Source: CAZDOD01 sp964506935 (GTDB lineage: Bacteria > Desulfobacterota > Zymogenia > Zymogenales > Zymogenaceae). Taken from it: a stretch of DNA of 18,635 nt. The notes beneath the pieces are model-generated. The model did not search any database and was not told the origin of the DNA. It worked only from the letters and a program-made list of their open reading frames with translations. The translations under genes were made by a program, and so were the position numbers. The stretch lies in contig CAZDOD010000042.1 of the NCBI GenBank assembly GCA_964506935.1, forward strand, positions 1-18,635. The letters are read 5' to 3'. Every line of letters begins with the position of its first letter. Position 1 is the first letter of the stretch. This document shows positions 1-6,875 of this stretch, piece by piece.

Positions 1-113
1 GTTTCCTCTATCATAAATGAGCGATATTATGACATATTGTGAGATATCGTAAGTAATCCAGAGATAATAATAGCTATTTGATCTTAGCTTCCTCCAATCT
101 CCCCTCATCACCC
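1..113. other. Non-coding left edge upstream of groE promoter
   Basis: AT-rich DNA with no convincing reading frame, RNA gene or repeat on either strand. A loose inverted repeat (CGATAT at 22-27 and ATATCG at 44-49) is visible but short and probably chance. It separates the groE promoter from whatever lies left of the window. Confidence 0.5.
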
Positions 114-142
114 TTGCTATATACCAGATCATGCAGTAATAT
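114..142 (+). promoter_or_regulatory. Putative sigma70-type promoter of groESL
   Basis: A TTGCTA box (114-119, 4/6 match to the -35 consensus), 17-base spacer and TAATAT (137-142, 4/6 match to the -10). The predicted start falls near 149, inside the first arm of the CIRCE operator, which is the usual geometry for HrcA-repressed groE promoters. An alternative -10, TATAGT at 140-145, matches better but gives a 20-base spacer. The CIRCE position supports a promoter here more strongly than the hexamers do. Confidence 0.55.
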
Positions 143-146
143 AGTA

Positions 147-173
147 TTAGCACTCACCTCTAGAGAGTGCTAA
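147..173. promoter_or_regulatory. CIRCE operator (HrcA binding site)
   Basis: Perfect match to the CIRCE consensus: TTAGCACTC at 147-155, a 9-base spacer at 156-164, and GAGTGCTAA at 165-173. In many bacteria the repressor HrcA binds this inverted repeat and releases it on heat shock, when GroEL is titrated by unfolded protein. Its place over the predicted start site and upstream of groES implies classical HrcA control. hrcA itself is not in the window. Confidence 0.97.
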
Positions 174-335
174 CGGCTTTTGCCGGGAGGGGCCGACACG
201 ACCAATCGCGTCTCTCCGGTTCCCGGCACCGCCCGCCGCTTCCGGGGGCGTGCAAAACCCCGTTAGGAGAAAGGCAACAGCGCCGCAGGTGCGGCTTATA
301 CGTTTTATGCAACACTATTAAGAAAGGAGTGGGCT
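174..335 (+). promoter_or_regulatory. Long GC-rich structured 5' leader of groESL
   Basis: Between CIRCE and the groES start lie 162 bases that are much more GC-rich than their flanks and hold several inverted repeats. These are CGGC/GCCG (174-177 with 182-185, TTTT loop), TGCCGGGA/TCCCGGCA (181-188 with 221-228), CGGGG/CCCCG (243-247 with 258-262) and GCCGC/GCGGC (282-286 with 291-295, 4-base loop). The first two overlap at 182-185, so they are mutually exclusive pairings. I do not recognise a known riboswitch. The groES ribosome site itself (AAAGGAG, 6 bases before the ATG) lies outside these stems. Possible roles are mRNA stabilisation or temperature control; both are inference. Confidence 0.5.
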
Positions 336-627
336 ATGAAAATCAGACCACTGCAAGACAGAGTTATTGTCAAAAGGATTGAGGAGAGTGAAAAGACCGC
401 CGGAGGAATAATAATCCCCGACACCGCAAAGGAAAAACCGATGGAGGGTGAGGTGGTCGCGGTGGGGAATGGAAAGATCCTCGATAACGGTACCAAGGTA
501 CCAATTGAGGTGAAGCCGGGAGATCGGGTCCTTTTCGGGAAATACGCCGGAANNNNNNNNNNAGATCGAAGATGTAGAACATTTAATTATGAGAGAGGAT
601 GATATCCTCGGTATCATCGAGAAGTAA
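336..627 (+). CDS. groES: Co-chaperonin GroES (interrupted by assembly gap)
   Basis: GroES forms the heptameric lid of the GroEL folding chamber in the cytoplasm. The N-terminal part is a textbook Cpn10: MKIRPLQDRV start, the mobile-loop stretch EKTAGGIIIPDTAKEKP, then GEVVAVGNGK and the GDRVLFGKYAG strand. After ten Ns (553-562) the frame that reads KIEDVEHLIMREDDILGIIEK and stops at 625-627 is shifted relative to the start, so the N run cannot be the true gap length. A gap divisible by three restores one protein, for example 9 bases coding Thr-Glu-Ile plus the first base of Lys. The intact product would be about 96-97 residues, normal for GroES. The start is set by AAAGGAG 6 bases upstream. 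First gene of a CIRCE-controlled operon with groEL. The break is an assembly artefact, not a pseudogene. Confidence 0.96.
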
Positions 628-642
628 AGGAGGCATCAAATA

Positions 643-2274
<1,632 letters not shown>

Positions 2275-2281
2275 GATTAAT

Positions 2282-2313
2282 AAAGATGCCCCGGTTTTGC
2301 CGGGGCATCTTTT
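2282..2313 (+). terminator. Rho-independent terminator of groESL
   Basis: A perfect 10-bp GC-rich stem, GATGCCCCGG (2285-2294) with CCGGGGCATC (2300-2309), closes a 5-base TTTTG loop and is followed by TTTT. Flanking AAA/TTT can extend the stem. It starts 7 bases after the groEL stop, so it ends the groE operon and isolates the TPR gene downstream. Confidence 0.93.
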
Positions 2314-2334
2314 ATCCAACCAAAATCTTTCCAC

Positions 2335-2363
2335 TTGACAATACCATCCCAAGAATGTAAATA
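2335..2363 (+). promoter_or_regulatory. Putative promoter of the TPR gene
   Basis: A perfect TTGACA (2335-2340), 17-base spacer and weak TAAATA (2358-2363, 3/6 match). The predicted start point, seven bases after the -10, is 2370, exactly the A of the ATG. There is no Shine-Dalgarno sequence, so the transcript may be leaderless. Confidence 0.5.
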
Positions 2364-2369
2364 GATACA

Positions 2370-2933
2370 ATGAAAGTAAAAAAACTCGCGATTCTATTCT
2401 TAACGATCTTCTTTATCGGTTTTCTGGTCTCCATTACCCCACTGGCTTCTGAGGAGGAGCCTTCCATAGGTGAGCAGATTGATATACTGGAGGGTGTGAT
2501 CAAAGATGCGGACCAACTCCTCAAGGGGAATCCTGAAGACATAAAGGCGCTTTTCGCACGAGGGACGGCCCACTTTCGACTCGGGAACCTATATATGTTC
2601 ATTTATGGAACTATCATTTCAGATGAGCACCTACAAAAGGCCAAAAAGGAGTTTATTAGCGCCTCCGAAGACTTTACCCTTGCCGTCGAGATTAAGCCCG
2701 ACTTCTATCAGGCTTACATTTCGAGGGGGATGTGCTATGGGATGATGGGTCTTTCGAGTGCCGCCATGGCCGACTTCAACTACGTCATCGAAAAAGACCC
2801 GGAAAACGCCGAGGCATATTATGCCCGCGGAAGGGAATTCTGGGAGATGAGGGATTATGAGAAGGCGAAACGTGATTATGACAAGGCGGTTGAGCTGGAC
2901 CCGTCCTGGAAGGATAGCTTCTACATGCAATAG
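2370..2933 (+). CDS. Exported tetratricopeptide-repeat protein
   Basis: 187 residues. The N-terminus has a basic patch, a hydrophobic core (about residues 7-24) and a short polar end near LASEEE, that is, a signal peptide or N-terminal anchor. The rest is helical TPR repeats: a degenerate one beginning at about residue 55 (PEDIKALFARGTAHFRLGN) interrupted by an insertion, then two clear 34-residue repeats at about 113-146 and 147-180 with the usual W/Y-G-A-P pattern (AEAYYARGREFWEMRDYEKA). TPRs mediate protein-protein contacts, so a periplasmic or membrane-associated scaffold role is likely; no enzyme motif is seen. It stands alone between the groE terminator and a convergent lipoprotein gene. 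The ATG is the only sensible start because it opens the signal peptide, yet no ribosome binding site precedes it. Confidence 0.85.
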   Translation: MKVKKLAILFLTIFFIGFLVSITPLASEEEPSIGEQIDILEGVIKDADQLLKGNPEDIKALFARGTAHFRLGNLYMFIYGTIISDEHLQKAKKEFISASEDFTLAVEIKPDFYQAYISRGMCYGMMGLSSAAMADFNYVIEKDPENAEAYYARGREFWEMRDYEKAKRDYDKAVELDPSWKDSFYMQ

Positions 2934-3026
2934 GGAAAAACTCTCTTACTTCTTTCTCTAATATTGTCTTACTTGAATGGGGGGAGGCTTTTAGGAGTCT
3001 GTCCCTTTATCTTTTTTACCTCACTA

Positions 3027-3428
3027 TCAATAATACCTTTCCAGTTCTACGCTTATGTCGTAAAAGAGGTCATTAATTGAAAAGCGACTCTTGAACGTGG
3101 ACCCAGGGGTAAATTGAGGGGGTACATATCTTTCTATCTCAAGCCATGTGCCGTTCCCTTCTTGACGAAGAGATAGGTCTACGTGTGATTTAAAACCGGG
3201 CATTCCCTCCTTCTTCTTGGCAAAGATATGGTTTTTATCATCGTCTATCATCGTGACTTTCCACTCTTGTTCCTCTAAGACCTTGAGGGAAGCCTTCTTT
3301 ACGTCCTCAATCGTGTACTCGTAGAACATGAGTCTTCCTCCGTCCGTCCCTTCTTTAGAGAAGGGAAGATGTGAACATGAAATCGCAAAAAAGAGGATAA
3401 GCAAGACGGACTGAATTTGTTTTCTCAT
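3027..3428 (-). CDS. Small putative lipoprotein of unknown function
   Basis: 133 residues with a short signal peptide (MRKQIQSVLLILFFAISC) ending in a lipobox-like AISC, which would make Cys18 the lipidated residue. The mature part is a compact alpha/beta sequence: a YEYTIEDVKKASLKVLEEQEW helix, a V-T-M-I-D-D-D strand-turn, KNHIFAKK, then amphipathic strands and a final helix ending VELERYY. The pattern of a helix followed by a short 'convert to strand' segment resembles small DUF3568-like lipoproteins, but I cannot assign it. It lies 134 bases downstream of the isomerase lipoprotein on the same strand and is convergent with the TPR gene. The ribosome site is poor (AAGAG about 9-10 bases upstream). 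Confidence 0.75.
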   Translation of the reverse strand: MRKQIQSVLLILFFAISCSHLPFSKEGTDGGRLMFYEYTIEDVKKASLKVLEEQEWKVTMIDDDKNHIFAKKKEGMPGFKSHVDLSLRQEGNGTWLEIERYVPPQFTPGSTFKSRFSINDLFYDISVELERYY

Positions 3429-3562
3429 TGTTCGTCTCTTGAGATATTTTCCCGATCTACAGTTTTTTTGGAGTGGTGTGTCGAAAAAAACTATTTTAGA
3501 AACATTGTAACCGTTCCTTTGCCTAAAGAAGCCTCGATAAAAACTTTTTTTATTCTGCTTAA

Positions 3563-4351
3563 TTATTCAAAGGTCAGGTTCTTCTCGTATATTTTATAAT
3601 CCGTATTTTCTTTGACTTCTTCAAAGTATCGGTAGATAAGCTCATCGCGTTTTTCGAAGATGTAGTTTTCCAATAGATGATCCTTGTCCACCAATTTTAT
3701 GATGTGGTAGCCGAACTGAGTCTTTACAATCGGGCTTATCTCCCTCGGCTTTTTTAGCTTGAAGGCCGCCTCGTCGAATTCCGGAGCCATCTCGTGTCGC
3801 TTGAAATATCCGAGGTCTCCTCCCGATGGTGCTGTGGGGCAAATGGAGTATTCACGTGCGAGGACATCGAATTTCTCCCCCTCTTCAAGCATCTTTAGGA
3901 TCTCTTGGGCGCCCTCCTCGGTCTTGACGAGGATGTGCATCACCCTGATACTCTCGGCTTTATCAAAGGCCTCTTTGTTCTCATTGTAATATTTATCTAT
4001 CTCCTCATCGGTTGGGGAGAGCCCTCCCTCAAGTTTTCTCTTGAGATACTCATTTATGATTATCGTCCTTCGGGCCTCTTCTGCCCTGTTTATCACTTCC
4101 TTGTCCTTTAAAATCCCTTCCTTTTCGGCCTCGTGATAGAGGATCTCCCCAAGGATGAGATTGTCGAGATACCTCTTCTTCCCCTCATCGGATTTCTGGA
4201 GGTATGACTGCTCGGGTGGAAGCGAATTATACTTCTCCTTGAATTCCGAAACAGTGATTTTCCACCCGTCTCCTTCGGCGACCTTCTTTGAACATCCGAC
4301 GGGAAGGATCAGGAAAAGGATGACAAGAAAAACAAGCTCTCTCTTTATCAT
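3563..4351 (-). CDS. Lipoprotein parvulin-type peptidyl-prolyl cis-trans isomerase (PrsA/SurA-like)
   Basis: 262 residues. The signal peptide ends in PVGC (Cys20), a good lipobox, so the protein is probably membrane-anchored outside the cytoplasm. Residues about 30-130 form a helical SurA_N-like chaperone region (YLDNLILGEILYHEAEKEGI). Residues about 133-222 are a complete rotamase domain: MHILVKTEEGAQEIL, FDVLAREYSICPTAPSGGDLGYF, MAPEFDEAAF and the closing QFGYHIIKL. It would catalyse prolyl isomerisation and help fold exported proteins. The start is preceded by GGGAG at 8 bases. It has its own promoter-like region (TTGACA box at 4403-4408). The inverted repeats around its start are reported separately. 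Family call is firm; the exact orthologue (PrsA, SurA, PpiD) is not. Confidence 0.93.
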   Translation of the reverse strand: MIKRELVFLVILFLILPVGCSKKVAEGDGWKITVSEFKEKYNSLPPEQSYLQKSDEGKKRYLDNLILGEILYHEAEKEGILKDKEVINRAEEARRTIIINEYLKRKLEGGLSPTDEEIDKYYNENKEAFDKAESIRVMHILVKTEEGAQEILKMLEEGEKFDVLAREYSICPTAPSGGDLGYFKRHEMAPEFDEAAFKLKKPREISPIVKTQFGYHIIKLVDKDHLLENYIFEKRDELIYRYFEEVKENTDYKIYEKNLTFE

Positions 4352-4387
4352 GATAAAACTCCCTTCTTCTTTTTAGGAGAGTTTATC
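4344..4387. promoter_or_regulatory. Cluster of GATAAA/TTTATC inverted repeats at the isomerase start
   Basis: TTTATCATGATAAA (4344-4357) is a perfect 14-bp palindrome overlapping the start codon. A second, imperfect inverted repeat pairs GATAAAACTCCC (4352-4363) with GGAGAGTTTATC (4376-4387) around a 12-base spacer. The outer arm overlaps the predicted -10 and the inner arm contains the Shine-Dalgarno. It may be an operator, or an RNA stem if transcription starts farther upstream. Confidence 0.4.
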
Positions 4388-4408
4388 CGGCAAAGGTCGG
4401 TATGTCAA
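4380..4408 (-). promoter_or_regulatory. Putative promoter of the isomerase gene
   Basis: Read on the minus strand: a perfect TTGACA (4403-4408), 17-base spacer and TAAACT (4380-4385, 4/6 match). The predicted start is near 4373, about 22 bases before the ATG. An AT-rich stretch just upstream (4409-4421) could act as an UP element. Confidence 0.55.
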
Positions 4409-4431
4409 GAAATTAATAAAGATGCGGCCCT

Positions 4432-5709
4432 TCAAGAGACGGGAGAGGTCACCATATTCACGGCATCTGTTATGATGAGAAGATCTATCGGCTCACTTTT
4501 GATCTTTTCGATGCGGTTGATTTCTTTATCGAGTGCCGAATTGATATCCCCAAAGATCGAAAAGAGGCCGATTTCTTTGGACCCTTCCGGGTTGGCCAGA
4601 TTTTTTGATACGAGGGAAAGCGAGCCGCCCCCCTCGATAAATAGGAGCGGATTTTTGAACTTGTGATCCCCGAGCGTGTATTCCCCGGATAGGTGTTCCT
4701 TAAGTAAATCGGGATTTTTAGATAAGGCCATCGTGCGGGCAAAGTGTGGGGGGCCGATCCCTTCGGGACAGGAGGCAACGAGGATAAATGACGCTTTCTG
4801 CCTCAGCGAGGTTCTCACATTTTCGAATGATTTTGTCGCCTGATACAGGTCCCTGTCCATCGGGGCGCATGCAATTGCGATTACGATATCAGTGGGTGCC
4901 GCATTTATTTTGTAGATTTTATTAACATCAGAAATCAGTGGATTTATCGATTCAATGACAGTCGATGAAGAGATCGAAAAGATATCTTCATTATGCGCCA
5001 CACAGTTGATACTGTATACTTCGGGGCCGCCGAGGTCATTTATCTTTTCGAGGATCAAGATCGTTCCCTCGTTCAAGTCCTCGAAGACGGGATTTTTCAA
5101 TGTGGTCAACGGACCGACGCCGTCAAGGAGGGCGAGGCCGTGGTTTTGACGGATTGTCTCGAATGATGCGACACCCGGAATCAGCGATTTTCTCCCGCCT
5201 GTATATCCGGCAAACCAGTGTGGCTCGACGCTCCCGATGGTGACGACGTTTTTGTAATCGAGGAGTCTATAGGATACCTCGACCCTCGTCCCGCGGGATG
5301 TTATTCCGCAAAAAAACGTCTGGTCGCCTGTTGCGTCGTGGACAAAAAACCTCCCGGCAAATTCCGATGAGAGCCCTCCCAAAAGCGTCTTTGCAAGGGC
5401 CTCGGTCGGATGCGAGACTTTATGGGCACCGGTGGCGACGAGGACGTCACCGTAAAGCGCATCGGGATACCTCTTTGACAGTAATCTTAAGACCTTCTCG
5501 GTCGGGGTGGGGCGGTCGAGGTCGTTAATGATATAGAGGGTGTTTCGTCCGGGATCGAAGGGGAGTTTGATGACGGATACGATCTCTTGATCGCCGAGTA
5601 TTTTTTTCGGCCATGACGGCGAGACACTCTCAACTTTGGTGTCTGATGGGAGAAAGATAGTATCTTCCACGGTTTCGTCCGAGGCCTGATATTTTATATT
5701 TACCCTCAA
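4432..5709 (-). CDS. LarA-family (nickel-pincer) lactate racemase/2-hydroxyacid epimerase homologue
   Basis: 425 residues spanning the LarA N- and C-domains. LarA uses a nickel-pincer nucleotide bound to a lysine to shuttle hydride and invert 2-hydroxyacids. Family signatures are intact: DLDRPTPT near 64-70 (Arg66), ATGAHK near 92-97 (His96), EPHWFAGYTGGRKSLIPG near 162-179 (His164, Lys174) and FETIRQNH ending in His190. The His164-Lys174-His190 spacing equals that of the His174-Lys184-His200 set in characterised LarA, so cofactor binding and catalysis look preserved. The start is a TTG at 5709, fixed by GGAGG 7 bases upstream; the nearby ATGs are in other frames. It lies 39 bases after a hydroxyacyl dehydrogenase and is probably co-transcribed with it. 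The larBCE cofactor genes are not in the window. The substrate could be lactate or another hydroxyacid, since LarA homologues vary widely. Confidence 0.92.
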   Translation of the reverse strand: MRVNIKYQASDETVEDTIFLPSDTKVESVSPSWPKKILGDQEIVSVIKLPFDPGRNTLYIINDLDRPTPTEKVLRLLSKRYPDALYGDVLVATGAHKVSHPTEALAKTLLGGLSSEFAGRFFVHDATGDQTFFCGITSRGTRVEVSYRLLDYKNVVTIGSVEPHWFAGYTGGRKSLIPGVASFETIRQNHGLALLDGVGPLTTLKNPVFEDLNEGTILILEKINDLGGPEVYSINCVAHNEDIFSISSSTVIESINPLISDVNKIYKINAAPTDIVIAIACAPMDRDLYQATKSFENVRTSLRQKASFILVASCPEGIGPPHFARTMALSKNPDLLKEHLSGEYTLGDHKFKNPLLFIEGGGSLSLVSKNLANPEGSKEIGLFSIFGDINSALDKEINRIEKIKSEPIDLLIITDAVNMVTSPVS

Positions 5710-5748
5710 TCGACATCCTCCATCTCATAAGGGATCTCATTACTATAC

Positions 5749-6711
5749 TCATTCCTTTATAACTATATCGCCACGAGATGTAAGCTCCCAAAAGAGTTTC
5801 AGCTCACCGATCAATGCCCTGTCTCTCCTTAGTCTGTGTTCCTCTTTTGTCTCTTCCGGATAATTATAGAATCCGCCGTCGGCCTTGTATCCGATCTTTC
5901 CCTTTTTTACCAGATCACTTATCGTCTTTGGGACATCGGTGTTGTTTGCCAAAAGTGGAAAGACGACGTTTGACGCCGCCTCTACGGTGTCAAGCCCAAC
6001 CATATCCATGTGCTCGAACGGGCCGTGGACGACGCCGCGCAGCGCAGAGCAGCACTTGAAGGCCTTGTCTATCTCCTGTGGGTCGCACAGACCCGCCTCG
6101 AGTATATAAAGGACCTCCCTCATTACAGCGAGCTGGACCCTGTTTACGAGAAATCCGGGCAAAAATTTGTTCAATACAACGATGTATTTACCCACCTTTT
6201 TATAGAAGGCGCGAAGTCTGTCTATCGCTTCTTCGGGGGTTTTCTCGCCCCTCACTATCTCGACGAGCGGCATGATGTGGGGGGGATTGAAATAGTGGAT
6301 TATGATGAGGCGGCCGGGCCTTATGTCGGGGTACATCTCCGGGACGGGGAGGGATGATGTGTTGCTCCCGATGATTATTTCCGGGGGGAGGAGGCTGTCG
6401 AGTTCCCTATAGATTTTTTCCTTTACGGCGGGGTTTTCCGAGATCGCCTCGATCGCGAGGTCGGCATTCGAAGCCGCATCCTTGAGATCTGTGAAAAAAC
6501 TGATCCTCTCGATTATGGTTTTTTCACTGTCATGTATCATCGCCTCAGATATCAAAAGTGAAACCGCCCCCTCGATAGCCTGCTTTCCGGTCTCGAGGGC
6601 TTTGGGGTCTATATCGAAAAGGGCCGCGTTTACCCCGCCCATCGCGAAGCTCAAGGCTATCTGCGGTCCCATAACGCCAGAGCCGACTACAATCACCTTT
6701 TTAAATTCCAT
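5749..6711 (-). CDS. NAD-dependent 3-hydroxyacyl-CoA dehydrogenase family protein
   Basis: 320 residues, single-polypeptide HAD/lambda-crystallin type. The Rossmann NAD site is GSGVMG (10-15). The catalytic region has SNTSS (116-120), His139 in IIHYFNPPH, Glu151 in MPLVEIV and Asn190 in PGFLVNR, matching the Ser-His-Glu-Asn set of the family with the normal His-Glu distance of 12. It should oxidise a 3-hydroxyacyl-CoA or a hydroxyacid with NAD. At 320 residues, with a C-terminal extension (RRDRALIGELKLFWEL), it is closer in size to lambda-crystallin/gulonate dehydrogenases than to the 282-residue hydroxybutyryl-CoA enzymes. The longer reading frame could begin at 6747, but the ATG at 6711 has AAGGGG 7 bases upstream and begins right at the Rossmann strand. 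First gene of a pair with the LarA homologue and divergent from asnS. Confidence 0.92.
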   Translation of the reverse strand: MEFKKVIVVGSGVMGPQIALSFAMGGVNAALFDIDPKALETGKQAIEGAVSLLISEAMIHDSEKTIIERISFFTDLKDAASNADLAIEAISENPAVKEKIYRELDSLLPPEIIIGSNTSSLPVPEMYPDIRPGRLIIIHYFNPPHIMPLVEIVRGEKTPEEAIDRLRAFYKKVGKYIVVLNKFLPGFLVNRVQLAVMREVLYILEAGLCDPQEIDKAFKCCSALRGVVHGPFEHMDMVGLDTVEAASNVVFPLLANNTDVPKTISDLVKKGKIGYKADGGFYNYPEETKEEHRLRRDRALIGELKLFWELTSRGDIVIKE

Positions 6712-6786
6712 AGTTTTTCCCCTTTTTGGCTTTTTTAGGATGGTCATATTTTAAAGAGAGTCTTCGTTTTGACTTTTATACATTTT

Positions 6787-6816
6787 GTTATAGTGACCTT
6801 TGGGTTGTCAAGACAA
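6787..6816 (-). promoter_or_regulatory. Putative promoter of the dehydrogenase-LarA unit
   Basis: On the minus strand TATAAC (6787-6792, 5/6 match) lies 18 bases from TTGTCT (6811-6816, 4/6). A perfect TTGACA (6806-6811) overlaps but would leave only 13 bases to that -10. The two -35-like boxes together form TTGTC-AA-GACAA (6805-6816). The exact promoter is uncertain. Confidence 0.4.
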
Positions 6817-6822
6817 TTTTCT

Positions 6823-6834
6823 AAAACCGGTTTT
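6823..6834. promoter_or_regulatory. Perfect 12-bp palindrome in the divergent region
   Basis: AAAACCGGTTTT, a perfect palindrome placed between the minus-strand promoter of the dehydrogenase and the plus-strand -35 box of asnS (6840). The position suits a transcription-factor site able to act on either gene. No regulator gene adjoins it. Confidence 0.35.
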
Positions 6835-6839
6835 GCGTC

Positions 6840-6867
6840 TTGACTTTTTCCCCCTCCATCATATATT
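6840..6867 (+). promoter_or_regulatory. Putative promoter of asnS
   Basis: TTGACT (6840-6845, 5/6 match), 16-base spacer and TATATT (6862-6867, 5/6). The predicted start, near 6874, lies within two bases of the ATG at 6876. The intervening DNA is pyrimidine-rich with no Shine-Dalgarno. Confidence 0.6.
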
Positions 6868-6875
6868 CTCTCTCT

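Noticed and set aside
167..382. Open reading frame of 71 codons overlapping CIRCE, leader and groES start
   Set aside because: It begins inside the CIRCE arm, has no ribosome site, and runs out of frame through groES. The composition reflects the GC-rich leader, not a protein.
2934..3026. Convergent gap between TPR and lipoprotein genes checked for a terminator or small RNA
   Set aside because: T-rich stretches are present but no stem longer than a few bases could be found.
6712..6747. Upstream ATG at 6747 adding 12 residues to the dehydrogenase
   Set aside because: The extra residues (MTILKKPKRGKT) are not family-like, and the AAGGGG ribosome site is placed for the ATG at 6711.
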